The translations under genes were made by a program, and so were the position numbers. From NCBI GenBank assembly GCA_033813475.1, contig JAPXRP010000077.1, forward strand, positions 1-18,615: a stretch of 18,615 nt of DNA. The letters run 5' to 3'. This DNA is from JAAYBR01 sp033813475 (GTDB lineage Bacteria > Hydrogenedentota > Hydrogenedentia > Hydrogenedentales > CAITNO01). Each line of letters starts with the position of its first letter. Within the stretch, counting starts at the first letter, position 1. Positions 1 to 6,941 of this stretch are shown in pieces. Below the pieces are notes generated by a model. It saw nothing but the letters and a program-made list of their open reading frames with translations, had not been told where the DNA came from and searched no databases.

Positions 1-137
1 GGGAGGCCGCTTCAACTTTCCGGGACATCCCCCAAAATTTTGCCCAGACCACTTCCCTGCAAACAAAAGCCCCCGAAGACAAAACACTTACGACGGCGTA
101 CCGTCATTTCTTGGGGGAAGTCCTGGTCCGGAACCTC

Positions 138-166
138 TTGACACCCTGCCCCGGACCTTCTATGAT
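138..166 (+). promoter_or_regulatory. sigma70-type promoter for the 208-1263 gene
   Basis: TTGACA (138-143) is followed after exactly 17 bp by TATGAT (161-166), which is a near-consensus vegetative promoter. A start site near 173 would give a leader of about 35 nt before the ATG at 208. A GGAG Shine-Dalgarno core lies at 196-199. This is the best promoter match I found in the window. Confidence 0.75.
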
Positions 167-207
167 GACTGCAAGGAATTTGGGCCAGAACACACGGAGA
201 CAGGGGC

Positions 208-1263
208 ATGGACGCTAAGGACGGGGAAATCCAAGCGGATTCCGGGGGACCATCCAGAGGGAGGTTGTACGTTGTTCGGACGCTGGCGTGGGTCAGCCTG
301 GTGTGCGGCGCGGGCTCGCTGGTTCTGGGCGTTCTGTTTCTCCTCATTTTGCAGTTGCGATTCACTTCCCGCCCTCCCTTTCCTTTCTACTACCTTGTGT
401 TCTCCTTGCCCATCGCCGTGGGGTTGGCCATTGTGACAGGACACTTGGCGCGCATTCTCGCGTGGAGGGGCAGTTGTGATCCGGCGACGAAGAGGGCCGC
501 CGGATATGGTTTGCTCTTTGCGGACGGCCTCGTCCTTCTTCTCATCTTCATGATGGTGTACAGCTGGCTGAACACTACCCGTAACAATCGTGTTCCACGG
601 AAGACTTGCCAGGAGAACCTTAAAGAGCACAGCCTTGTGCAGTGGATGTGGGTGAACGAGCTCAAGGACCGCAGCTTTCCCGCCCTTTTTCCCGAACCGG
701 GACGGCTGTGCTATGCCAGGGAATACATCGAGGAATACCTCACAGACTTTTCGACGATGTATTGTCCGGAGGACAAGGCGACCGTGGAGGCGTTGCGAGA
801 GGTGACGGACCGTGACATTCTGCTGGACGACCACAGCTACTTCTACCTGTCCCACGCGGTCCTGAACGACCGGGAAATGGCTGCGTTTGCCGACGCCTAC
901 CGGAGGGCGGTGGCTCTGGGTCCAAAGGCGTTGAACGAGGATTTCGTTGTTCCCTCCGGGAGTGGGAACAACGGAGGGGATCGTCTGCTCCGTCTGCGGG
1001 GGAATATGAGACCGTTGCTGGCGGGTGCCGGGGACTCCAGCACGGACAAGAACGGCCAGCAGGTTTTGTCTCGCGTGCCGGTGCTCATCGAGCGGCTCGG
1101 CAACCACAAAAAACCCGGCGGCCACGTCCAATATCTCGACAGGCATGTGGAATTCGTGCCCTACCCCGGCCCGTTCCCCATGACGAAAGAGACGGTTGCC
1201 CTGCTGGAATCCCTCGACGCCATGGGGCCGCCGCCCATCGGCAAGACCCGGGCAGCCCCGTAG
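208..1263 (+). CDS. Membrane-anchored pseudopilin-like (H-X9-DG/DUF1559-type) protein with DUF4190-like N-terminus
   Basis: The protein has 351 residues. Three hydrophobic segments (about 22-50, 60-84 and 97-121) with a GHLARIL turn (78-84) resemble DUF4190-type membrane domains. The remainder resembles the globular part of planctomycete-style pseudopilins. CQENLKEHSLVQWMWVNE (134-151) parallels the usual C..NLKQIG..L.MYA.E stretch, MYCPED (184-189) parallels the CP.D element, and HVQYLDRHVEFVPYPGPFP (306-324) parallels the terminal LDGHVEF..YPG..P block. No type IV prepilin leader is visible, so the domain appears to be carried on a polytopic anchor instead of a pilin helix. The substrate and role are unknown. 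A prepilin peptidase gene follows, but is separated by 278 bp and a separate promoter candidate. The ATG at 208 has GGAG 8 nt upstream. Sure of the ORF, moderately sure of the family resemblance. Confidence 0.8.
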   Translation: MDAKDGEIQADSGGPSRGRLYVVRTLAWVSLVCGAGSLVLGVLFLLILQLRFTSRPPFPFYYLVFSLPIAVGLAIVTGHLARILAWRGSCDPATKRAAGYGLLFADGLVLLLIFMMVYSWLNTTRNNRVPRKTCQENLKEHSLVQWMWVNELKDRSFPALFPEPGRLCYAREYIEEYLTDFSTMYCPEDKATVEALREVTDRDILLDDHSYFYLSHAVLNDREMAAFADAYRRAVALGPKALNEDFVVPSGSGNNGGDRLLRLRGNMRPLLAGAGDSSTDKNGQQVLSRVPVLIERLGNHKKPGGHVQYLDRHVEFVPYPGPFPMTKETVALLESLDAMGPPPIGKTRAAP

Positions 1264-1297
1264 GCGGGTTCCCAGGGAGGAAACCGGCGCCTTTCCG

Positions 1298-1322
1298 TAG
1301 CGCCGGCGTCCCGCCGGCCTCG
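1298..1322. repeat. Short GC-rich palindrome just downstream of the first gene
   Basis: GCCGGCG (1302-1308) and CGCCGGC (1312-1318) form a perfect 7-bp stem with a 3-nt loop, 39 bp after the stop codon at 1263. It is followed by a pyrimidine-rich but not T-only tract. It could help terminate the upstream transcript, or it could be a REP-like intergenic element. Only one copy is seen here. Confidence 0.5.
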
Positions 1323-1360
1323 TCTTCTTTCCTCATGAGTGCTGTTCGGAGAGAATGGAC

Positions 1361-1419
1361 ATGGATGCACAGGATGAACAGGATTTCCCGGCCCTATCCT
1401 GTCCATCCTGCCCATCCAT
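1361..1419. repeat. Long imperfect inverted repeat (24-bp arms, 11-nt loop)
   Basis: The left arm (1361-1384) and right arm (1396-1419) pair at 21 of 24 positions. Each arm carries CAGGATG and ACAGGAT units, or their complements. The loop is 1385-1395. A T-rich stretch (about 1426-1439) follows, so the RNA could act as a terminator for the upstream gene. The internal repetition of an AGGAT unit in each arm is more typical of a dispersed intergenic repeat family than of a simple terminator. Confidence 0.7.
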
Positions 1420-1476
1420 GTAAATGTCTTTTCTTTCTTGGGAACCGTTCCCGCCGTCCGCAAGCATTCGCCTGTT

Positions 1477-1505
1477 TTGCGCGGGGGCGCTGGCGCGGGT
1501 ATACT
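1477..1505 (+). promoter_or_regulatory. Candidate promoter for the prepilin peptidase cluster
   Basis: TATACT (1500-1505) lies 17 bp downstream of TTGCGC (1477-1482). The -10 is good and the -35 matches only its first three bases. A start near 1512 would leave a leader of about 30 nt containing AAGGAG (1529-1534) before the ATG at 1542. Confidence 0.45.
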
Positions 1506-1541
1506 TCGCCCTCTGGAACATACAGGGCAAGGAGTCTTTTC

Positions 1542-2477
1542 ATGCAGGAGTCGTTTGAGGCGCTTCAGGGTTTCCTGATGATGGTGTCCTTTGTCCTGGG
1601 GGCGATGGTGGGCAGTTTCTGCAACGTCTGCATCAGCCGCTGGCCTTCGGGCGCCTCCGTGGTCAGCCCGCGGTCGCGGTGCCCGAAGTGCCTGAACGGC
1701 ATCGCGTGGTATGACAACATCCCCCTCCTAAGCTGGCTGGTCCTGGGGGCCAAGTGCCGCCAGTGCGGCCTGCCCATCAGCTGGGTGTACCCCGTCGTGG
1801 AGGGCATCACCGCCTTTCTGTTCCTCGGGGTGTTCTGGAAATTCGGGGTGTCCGTCGCCACGCCGGTCTACATGGCCGTGTGCGCGGGCATGGTCATTGT
1901 GACCTTCCAGGACCTCGCGGACTGGACGATTCCGAACGAGATCACGCTCCCCGGGATCCCCATCGGCATCCTGCTGGGGCTGGGCGGCATGGTGCTGGGG
2001 CCGGACACCGGCCTGCGGGTCACGGATGTGTTTGACGCGATGGCCGGGGCGGCGCTGGGCGGGGGCATCCTCTTTGCCCTCGACCGGATCACGGTGCTGC
2101 TGCTCAAGAAGCCGGGCATGGGCTTCGGCGACGTGAAACTGCTGGCCATGCTGGGGGCCTTCCTCGGCTGGAAGGGCGCGCTGGGCATCCTGATGCTGGC
2201 GTCCATCATCGGCAGCGTGGTGGGGCTGGCCATGCTGGGCTGGCTCCGCGCGCGGGGCAAAACCCCCGCCGCGCCGCCCGCCGACCCCGCATCGGACCCG
2301 CCCGAGGCGATCGCGGGGGGCGGCGATGACGAGGAGATCACGCTGGAGGGGCATTACCTCCCCTTCGGCCCCTACCTTGCCGTTGGCGGGCTTCTCTATC
2401 TCTTTTTCGGTCCGGAACTCATCGCCCTCTACTTCAACATTCTCCAGTCCCCCGCCGGGACCCCGCTGCTCCCGTAG
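1542..2477 (+). CDS. Prepilin peptidase / N-methyltransferase (A24 family, PilD/PulO-like)
   Basis: This polytopic inner-membrane aspartic protease would cleave the leader of type IV prepilins and pseudopilins and methylate the new N-terminus. The protein has 311 residues, usual for PilD. GSFCNVCISRWP (24-35) opens the N-terminal domain. Two CxxC pairs (Cys47/50 and Cys72/75) form the zinc site of the methyltransferase-type domain. Catalytic aspartates lie in FQDLAD (122-127) and in GFGD (194-197), and GHYLPFGPYLA (270-280) is the conserved late motif. A proline- and acid-rich hydrophilic stretch (about 239-269) precedes that motif and is longer than usual. I prefer the ATG at 1542 to upstream in-frame starts because AAGGAG lies 7 nt before it and the protein then begins at the conserved N-terminus. 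It heads a cluster with an MBL hydrolase and ManA. Its likely substrates are pseudopilins encoded elsewhere. Confidence 0.93.
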   Translation: MQESFEALQGFLMMVSFVLGAMVGSFCNVCISRWPSGASVVSPRSRCPKCLNGIAWYDNIPLLSWLVLGAKCRQCGLPISWVYPVVEGITAFLFLGVFWKFGVSVATPVYMAVCAGMVIVTFQDLADWTIPNEITLPGIPIGILLGLGGMVLGPDTGLRVTDVFDAMAGAALGGGILFALDRITVLLLKKPGMGFGDVKLLAMLGAFLGWKGALGILMLASIIGSVVGLAMLGWLRARGKTPAAPPADPASDPPEAIAGGGDDEEITLEGHYLPFGPYLAVGGLLYLFFGPELIALYFNILQSPAGTPLLP

Positions 2478-2492
2478 GCGGGGGAGTCCTTC

Positions 2493-3473
2493 ATGGAACG
2501 GCCACGCATCACCCGCATCGCCCTGCCGAGCTCGCTGCCCATGGGCGGAGTCAATGTGTTTCTCTACCGGGGACCCGAGGCGCTCACGCTCTTTGACACG
2601 GGGGTGCTGACGGAGGAGGCGTACGCCGCGCTGGAGGACGGCCTGGCAGCGGAGGGGGTCGCCGTGGGCGACCTGGAGCGGATTGTGCTCACGCACCACC
2701 ACTTTGACCACATCGGCCTCTTGCGGCGGCTGGCCGAGGCTTCCGGCGCGCAGACCTGCGGCCACCCGGACACCCTGGAATGCCTCCGCATGACCTACCA
2801 GTTTGACGGGGCCTACCGCGAATACTACCGGGCGCTGTTTCGGGAGATGGGGGTGCCCGGCGGGGAGATCGAGCTGTTTATCGCGGGGCGTGAGCGGCTT
2901 CGCCAATATCTGGATGTGTACAGCGTGGACCGTTTCCTTGCGGATGGGTCCGTGCTGGACGGGTTCACGGTGCATCATGTCCCCGGCCATTCCCCCACGG
3001 ACACCCTTTTTCTGCATGCCTCCGGGGATGCCATTGTGGGGGACCATCTTCTGGCCACGGTCACGCCCAACCCCATCCTCCGGAGGCCCTTCGCGGGCCG
3101 GGAGCGGGTGAAAACCCTTGTGGAGTACCGGGAATCCCTGGCGAAGACCCGGAGCCTGCCCATTTCCTGGTGCCATCCCGGCCACGGCGAGGGATTCGGC
3201 GACGCGCCGGCGGTGGCGGATGCCATTCTGGCGCGCCAGGACCGGTGCTGTGACCGGATTCTGACCCTGCTGACGGAGGCGGGCATGACCCCCTTCGAGG
3301 CCATGCGGGCGCTGTATCCGTCCCCCTCCCCCGCCCTCATGTTCTTCCGCCTCTCCGTGGCGGCGGGCCATCTGGAGTGGCTGGAAATCCTGGGACAGGT
3401 GCGGCGGGAACAGGATCCGGGCGGCGCGTCGCGGTATTACCGGGCGGCCCCTGCGGCAAAGGAGACCCCATGA
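2493..3473 (+). CDS. Metallo-beta-lactamase-fold hydrolase
   Basis: The protein has 326 residues and the binuclear metal site of the MBL superfamily. His68, His70, Asp72 and His73 sit in THHHFDH. His166 lies in HVPGHSPTD, Asp184 in GDH, and CHPGHGE (227-233) supplies the last histidine. The layout (HxHxDH, PGHS, GDH, HPGHG) is that of glyoxalase-II/RNase-Z-like hydrolases with a C-terminal helical extension (about 240-326). The substrate cannot be read from sequence; candidates are a thioester, a lactone or a phosphoester. It starts 15 bp after the prepilin peptidase stop with a GGGGAG Shine-Dalgarno. It ends in an ATGA overlap with manA, so the three genes are probably co-transcribed. No signal peptide is seen, so it is likely cytoplasmic. 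Confidence 0.9.
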   Translation: MERPRITRIALPSSLPMGGVNVFLYRGPEALTLFDTGVLTEEAYAALEDGLAAEGVAVGDLERIVLTHHHFDHIGLLRRLAEASGAQTCGHPDTLECLRMTYQFDGAYREYYRALFREMGVPGGEIELFIAGRERLRQYLDVYSVDRFLADGSVLDGFTVHHVPGHSPTDTLFLHASGDAIVGDHLLATVTPNPILRRPFAGRERVKTLVEYRESLAKTRSLPISWCHPGHGEGFGDAPAVADAILARQDRCCDRILTLLTEAGMTPFEAMRALYPSPSPALMFFRLSVAAGHLEWLEILGQVRREQDPGGASRYYRAAPAAKETP

Positions 3474-4444
3474 CGCGAAATCCAGCCCCTGAACTGCTGC
3501 CCTTCGCGCCCGCCCATTTCGAGCGCATCTGGGGCGGCACCCGTCTGGCCCCCTCCCCTTCCGGCACGCCCATCGGCGAGGCGTGGCTGGTGTCGGACCA
3601 CGCGGAATGCCAGAGTGTGGTGTCCGCCGGCCCCCACGCCGGGCGAACCCTGGGGGAACTGGTCCGGGAACACGGCGCCGCGCTGCTTGGCGACGCGGCG
3701 GGCACCACGCGGGACGGGCGGTTTCCTTTGCTCTTGAAACTGATTGACACGGCGGACCTGCTTTCCGTGCAGGTGCATCCCGATGATGCGGCCGCGCTGG
3801 CGCTGGGGGAGGCCGACGGCGGCAAGACCGAGATGTGGCATGTGCTCGAGGCGGCCCCGGACAGCCGCATCTATTGCGGCCTGGTACCCGGAGGAGACGC
3901 CTCCACCTTTCGCGGGGCGATGGAATCCGGCGTGGTGGCGCCGCTGCTGCGGTCCCACCCGGCGCGGCCGGGGGACTCGTACTTCGTCCCGGCGGGCATG
4001 GTCCACGCCATCGGGAAAGACATTCTTCTGGCGGAAATCCAGCAGAACAGCAACGTGACCTACCGGGTGTTCGACTGGAACCGGGTGGATGCGGCCGGTA
4101 AGCCCCGGCAACTGCATTGGGAAAAGGCCCTTGCCGCGACGCGTTTCGACATGGACTGCACCGGCCCCTCCCCTGTCCGCAACGTGGCAGGGGGAGGCCG
4201 CACGCGGGAGGAACTGTGCGCGTGCCCCTTCTTCACCGCTGAACGGCGGCATGGGCACGGGGAGACCCGTTGGGAAAAGCCTCTCCGGAGTTTCCACATC
4301 GTTCTGGCGGGCGCCGGGGGACTTGATCTGGCGACTGATGCGGAGCGGGTGTTTCTGGCGTCGGGGACGGCCGCCGTGGTGGCGGGCCGGGTGCCCCGGT
4401 ATTCCACCTTGGCGGCGACTTCGCACTTGGTATACTTCGTTTAG
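3470..4444 (+). CDS. manA: Mannose-6-phosphate isomerase, class I
   Basis: This enzyme interconverts fructose-6-phosphate and mannose-6-phosphate, feeding GDP-mannose and glycan synthesis or mannose use. The 324-residue length fits the short bacterial (Bacillus ManA-like) class. The zinc ligands are visible: Gln101 and His103 in QVHPDD, Glu121 in KTEMWH, and His179 in GMVHAIG. The QQNSNVTYRVFDWNR stretch (191-205) holds the conserved active-site arginine. The ATG at 3470 overlaps the upstream stop as ATGA and has AAAGGAG just before it, so the longer upstream in-frame extension is rejected. With the AGE epimerase and the sugar importer on the same window it adds to a sugar-handling theme, though it lies in a different operon. 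Confidence 0.95.
   Translation: MTRNPAPELLPFAPAHFERIWGGTRLAPSPSGTPIGEAWLVSDHAECQSVVSAGPHAGRTLGELVREHGAALLGDAAGTTRDGRFPLLLKLIDTADLLSVQVHPDDAAALALGEADGGKTEMWHVLEAAPDSRIYCGLVPGGDASTFRGAMESGVVAPLLRSHPARPGDSYFVPAGMVHAIGKDILLAEIQQNSNVTYRVFDWNRVDAAGKPRQLHWEKALAATRFDMDCTGPSPVRNVAGGGRTREELCACPFFTAERRHGHGETRWEKPLRSFHIVLAGAGGLDLATDAERVFLASGTAAVVAGRVPRYSTLAATSHLVYFV
4409..4436 (+). promoter_or_regulatory. Candidate promoter in the 3' end of manA
   Basis: TTGGCG (4409-4414), a 16-bp spacer and TATACT (4431-4436) resemble a housekeeping promoter overlapping the last codons of manA. It could drive the sigma factor gene at 4675, with a leader over 200 nt. The same GGTATACTTCG string occurs around the prepilin peptidase -10, though chance is not excluded. 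Confidence 0.3.
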
Positions 4445-4674
4445 CGGCGTTTCAGCCCTCTTTGCGTGTCAGGCGGATTTGGCGCGTTGCGGCGTGCGCG
4501 CTCCGAACCTGTGGCCAAGATTTGCCGTGGTGGCTGGAATGCGGCCAATCGTTCCAATTTGGAACTTTGTGTGCGCAAACGAAGCGGTTGCACCACTTCA
4601 TGTACAGAAGTCGGCGTGAGCCGGTTTCGGGTGACTTCAGGGCGTGAGGCTGGCACAAGGGCAAGGGGCAGTGG
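4445..4674. other. 230-bp leader region upstream of the sigma factor gene
   Basis: No convincing gene is seen here. The region contains a 15-bp hyphenated palindrome (4551-4565) whose right half starts a GGAACTT element, and a short inverted repeat with arms ACTTC (4595-4599) and GAAGT (4607-4611). The composition is less GC-biased than the flanking genes. It is probably the regulatory region of the sigma/anti-sigma pair. Confidence 0.5.
4551..4588 (+). promoter_or_regulatory. Palindrome containing a GGAACTT (ECF-type -35) element
   Basis: GTTCCAA-T-TTGGAAC (4551-4565) is a perfect 7-bp hyphenated palindrome. Its right arm runs into GGAACTT (4561-4567), the classical -35 of many ECF sigma factors. 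A GCGGTTG (4584-4590) about 16 bp downstream is a possible but unconvincing -10. The site is about 110 bp upstream of the ECF gene start. Autoregulation is an inference. Confidence 0.35.
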
Positions 4675-5265
4675 ATGCACCCCGGTGATGCAGAGTTGGT
4701 CGCAAGGAGCGTCTCAGGGGACGCCGAGGCATTCGGCGTCCTCGTGGGACGGTACCAAGGGGCGGTGTACGCGACGGCCTACTACTACGCGGGCCGGTAC
4801 GGGGCGGCGGAGGACATTGCGCAGGAGAGCTTCTGGGCGGCCTACCGGTCGCTGAAACAGTTGAAGAATCCCGGAGAATTCGGGGCGTGGCTCAAGGGGA
4901 TCACCACGCGCACGGCGGCAAACTGGCTTCGGAAGAACCTGTCGCGCGTGCGGCGCGAGATCACCCTGCCGCCGCGCGCGACGTTGTCCTTCGAGGATGG
5001 CGGGCGGGGCCCCGAGACGGAGGCGACGGCGGCGGAGGAGCTTGAGCGGGTGTTCCGCGCGGTGGACGCTCTTCCCGAGCGGTACCGCCTGCCTGTGATT
5101 CTCCGGTACATGCAGGAACTAAGCCACGAGGAAATCGCGCGGTTCACGGGGGAGACCCCGGAGGAGGTGCGCGGCGTGCTTCACCGGGCGCTCGCGCAGC
5201 TTCGCGAGGCCCTTGGCAACACAAAGAAGGTTAGGGAACGGACTTGGCGACGTGCGAACGGGTAA
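4675..5265 (+). CDS. ECF (extracytoplasmic function) RNA polymerase sigma factor
   Basis: The protein has 196 residues with the two-domain ECF plan. Sigma region 2 spans about 5-90 (GDAEAFGVLVGRYQGAVY, then AEDIAQESFWAAYRSL, the core-binding and -10 recognition helices). A polar linker follows. Sigma region 4 spans about 125-182, with ALPERYRLPVILRYMQ and the helix-turn-helix SHEEIARFTGETPEEV. AAGGGG lies 8 nt before the ATG. The gene overlaps the downstream anti-sigma gene by 22 nt, indicating coupled expression and a cognate pair. Pairing with a zinc-finger/FecR protein suggests control by an envelope signal. Its regulon is unknown; a GGAACTT element upstream hints at self-activation. Confidence 0.93.
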   Translation: MHPGDAELVARSVSGDAEAFGVLVGRYQGAVYATAYYYAGRYGAAEDIAQESFWAAYRSLKQLKNPGEFGAWLKGITTRTAANWLRKNLSRVRREITLPPRATLSFEDGGRGPETEATAAEELERVFRAVDALPERYRLPVILRYMQELSHEEIARFTGETPEEVRGVLHRALAQLREALGNTKKVRERTWRRANG

Positions 5266-6524
5266 AGAGGCTGCTGCCGGTACACCTTGACGGGGACGGC
5301 ACGGCGGCGGAGCGGCTGGTGGTGGACCAGCATGTGTCCACCTGCCCGGACTGCGCGCTGGAACTGGAGATCACGCGGGCCGTCGCCGCGTCCCTTTACG
5401 AGGTGTTTGCCCCGGAGCGCCTCAGCCGCGATCTGACGGCCCCGGTGCTCGCCCATCTTCCCCAGATGGACAAGCCCGCGCACCTTCACGATCTCACGGA
5501 GCGGGTGAAGCATCCCCGCCGCCGCAGTCTTCTGTCGCGCTGTTTCTCCTGGGTGTCGGCGGGGGCGATGATGGTGATGGCGGTGCTGGTGATGGTGCTC
5601 TGGATTGCGTGGCCGAGGCCCCAGCCGCTGGGCGCGGCCACGGTGGGCATGGTGGTGCACCGGGAGGGGCGCGCCGTGCAGACCAACAGTGTGACGTTCA
5701 GCACGAAATCCGTGCGCTTGCGGGACGGAATCGTTCCCGGCACCGTGTACGAGACCTCCGGGACCGCCGCCCTGGTGCTGGCGCTTCGGGGGGCCTCGGA
5801 GGCGCGGATGTTTGAAAACAGCCGCATGCGGGTGAACCACGACCGGAGCCTCCATCTGGAGGAGGGCATGGTCCACCTCAAGGTCGGCAAGGGCCAGCAG
5901 TATTTCCGCGTCGGCACCCGGGACGGCCAGATTACCGTGTTTGGCACGGAATTCGGCGTGGAGATTCTCCCGGAGACAACGCGCGTCACGGTGGTGCGCG
6001 GGGAGGTGCAGGTGGAGAACCGCAGCACCTTTACCGTTCTGCGGGACGGCGAGGCGACGCTTCTCGGGAAGGATTTCAAGGAGCTGATCACTTACCGCAC
6101 CGACATGTCCGCCCTGGTGGGGCGTGTGGCGGCGCTGGACGCGCGTCTCGATGAGGGCGTTTCCTACATGGGGGGCGTCACGGCGGGCAAGGCCACCGGC
6201 ACGCTCCGCGCCGAGCGCGTCTTTGTCGTGGAGACCCGGAAACAGGCGGTGCGCGCCCTTCATTTCCGCTGGAAGCCGGGCACGGCGCCCCTGGACCGTT
6301 CCGGATACGATGTCTACGTTTCCGACAACAGCCTGCGTCCCGTGTTCAAGGGGCGCATCGAGGGGTGGATGCTTTCTGACATTCGGTCCACCTCCTGTTC
6401 CCTGGCGTTGCCTGCGGACGTGGAGTGGCGGGACATCGGCCTGCTGCACATCATGGTGCTGCCCGACTTTGCGTCCGGCCCCCTGGAGACGAATTTTACC
6501 GAGGTGTATGCCACCACCTACTGA
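5244..6524 (+). CDS. Zinc-finger anti-sigma factor with FecR periplasmic domain
   Basis: The protein has 426 residues. The N-terminal zinc-binding anti-sigma motif uses Cys4, His30, Cys34 and Cys37 (HVSTCPDC), the HC2/ZAS arrangement that holds ECF sigma factors. A single transmembrane segment (about 103-123) leads to a FecR-type domain (about 130-285) with TRDGQITVFGTEFGVEI (225-241) and VTVVRGEVQVEN (248-259). A C-terminal beta-rich part (about 320-426) has no identity I recognise. The frame begins with TTG at 5244, inside the sigma gene, with AGGGAACGG upstream. No in-frame ATG or GTG precedes the zinc motif, and Cys4 requires this start. Unlike textbook FecR, no TonB-dependent receptor is adjacent, so the signal source is unclear. 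The pairing with the sigma factor is secure; the signalling input is inference. Confidence 0.9.
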   Translation: MATCERVKRLLPVHLDGDGTAAERLVVDQHVSTCPDCALELEITRAVAASLYEVFAPERLSRDLTAPVLAHLPQMDKPAHLHDLTERVKHPRRRSLLSRCFSWVSAGAMMVMAVLVMVLWIAWPRPQPLGAATVGMVVHREGRAVQTNSVTFSTKSVRLRDGIVPGTVYETSGTAALVLALRGASEARMFENSRMRVNHDRSLHLEEGMVHLKVGKGQQYFRVGTRDGQITVFGTEFGVEILPETTRVTVVRGEVQVENRSTFTVLRDGEATLLGKDFKELITYRTDMSALVGRVAALDARLDEGVSYMGGVTAGKATGTLRAERVFVVETRKQAVRALHFRWKPGTAPLDRSGYDVYVSDNSLRPVFKGRIEGWMLSDIRSTSCSLALPADVEWRDIGLLHIMVLPDFASGPLETNFTEVYATTY

Positions 6525-6598
6525 GGGTGGCGCTGCGTGTCACAGTTGAATCATCCGCCGTCAAGGCGATTGTTTTGAGGCGGGCGGAGTCCGGAGCC

Positions 6599-6643
6599 GG
6601 ACATCTGCCTCACGTCACCCCTTCCCAAGAGTACCTGCTCTTC
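6599..6643 (+). repeat. 45-bp direct repeat, copy 1
   Basis: This copy is identical over 45 bp to 6723-6767. It begins GGACATCTGCCTCACG and ends AAGAGTACCTGCTCTTC, which contains a 5-bp stem (AAGAG/CTCTT) around a 6-nt loop. The match stops abruptly at both ends. Confidence 0.9.
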
Positions 6644-6688
6644 GGCGCCGGTCGCCCGCCTCCATGCACTTATCCACTGACGGCTTTT

Positions 6689-6796
6689 TTTCGAGAGTCG
6701 GGGCGCGGTCCGTTTTGTTCCGGGACATCTGCCTCACGTCACCCCTTCCCAAGAGTACCTGCTCTTCCGGGACGGCGGCCGCCCCCGCTCTCGAAA
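6689..6796. repeat. Inverted repeat arms enclosing the second 45-bp copy
   Basis: TTTCGAGAG (around 6689-6697) and its exact reverse complement CTCTCGAAA (around 6788-6796) flank repeat copy 2. They are followed inward by similar GC-rich sequence (TCGGGGCG and CGCCCCCG-like). The first copy lacks these arms. This could be a degenerate mobile-element end pair or simply a folded leader. Confidence 0.4.
6723..6767 (+). repeat. 45-bp direct repeat, copy 2
   Basis: This is an exact copy of 6599-6643. Here the hairpin is longer, because TCCC before AAGAG can pair with GGGA after CTCTTCC. A 9-nt string, TTCCGGGAC, borders it on both sides (6718-6726 and 6765-6773). Confidence 0.9.
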
Positions 6797-6834
6797 GCGT
6801 CCCCGCCCTTTTGCGATCCTCCCGCCCCGCTTTC

Positions 6835-6864
6835 TTGAGCCTCCCCAGTTCTATTCTCTACAAT
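6835..6864 (+). promoter_or_regulatory. sigma70-type promoter for the HtrA-folate operon
   Basis: TTGAGC (6835-6840), an 18-bp spacer and TACAAT (6859-6864) lie 78 bp upstream of the ATG at 6942. The predicted leader is about 70 nt and includes AAAAGGGAGA just before the start codon. Confidence 0.55.
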
Positions 6865-6941
6865 GGTTCTTTGCCACAATCTCCGGGGCGTCTTCTCTTT
6901 CGGCGTCCCCCGTTGACGAGGCCAGAAAAGGGAGACAGCAA

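Larger units (their letters stand above)
6525..6941. other. 417-bp non-coding region with direct and inverted repeats
   Basis: No plausible coding sequence is seen; the short open frames here look like low-complexity shadows. It holds two perfect copies of a 45-bp sequence 124 bp apart, a run of T residues (about 6685-6691), a pair of inverted arms around the second copy (TTTCGAGAG near 6689 and CTCTCGAAA near 6788), and a sigma70-type promoter (6835-6864) for the protease operon. Confidence 0.7.

Noticed and set aside
18..29. TTCCGGGACATC also found at 6718-6729, as if a third repeat copy
   Set aside because: Only 12 bases match and the next bases differ. Matches of this length are expected by chance in a window this size.
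1..220. Two frames open from the left edge, possibly the tail of an upstream gene
   Set aside because: Both open frames lack family resemblance and codon bias, and a strong promoter lies within the stretch. The tail of a gene starting outside the window cannot be fully excluded.
1335..1541. In-frame N-terminal extension of the prepilin peptidase
   Set aside because: It would run through the inverted repeat and the promoter, and AAGGAG sits correctly before the ATG at 1542.
1728..3371. 547-codon open frame on the - strand
   Set aside because: It is antisense to two well-supported genes, low complexity (Gly/Arg/His-rich), and typical of high-GC antisense shadows.
5181..6449. 422-codon antisense open frame
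   Set aside because: It is opposite the FecR anti-sigma gene, and its histidine/arginine-rich translation resembles no family.
6590..6770. CRISPR array
   Set aside because: There are only two copies, the spacing is not spacer-like, and no cas genes are present.
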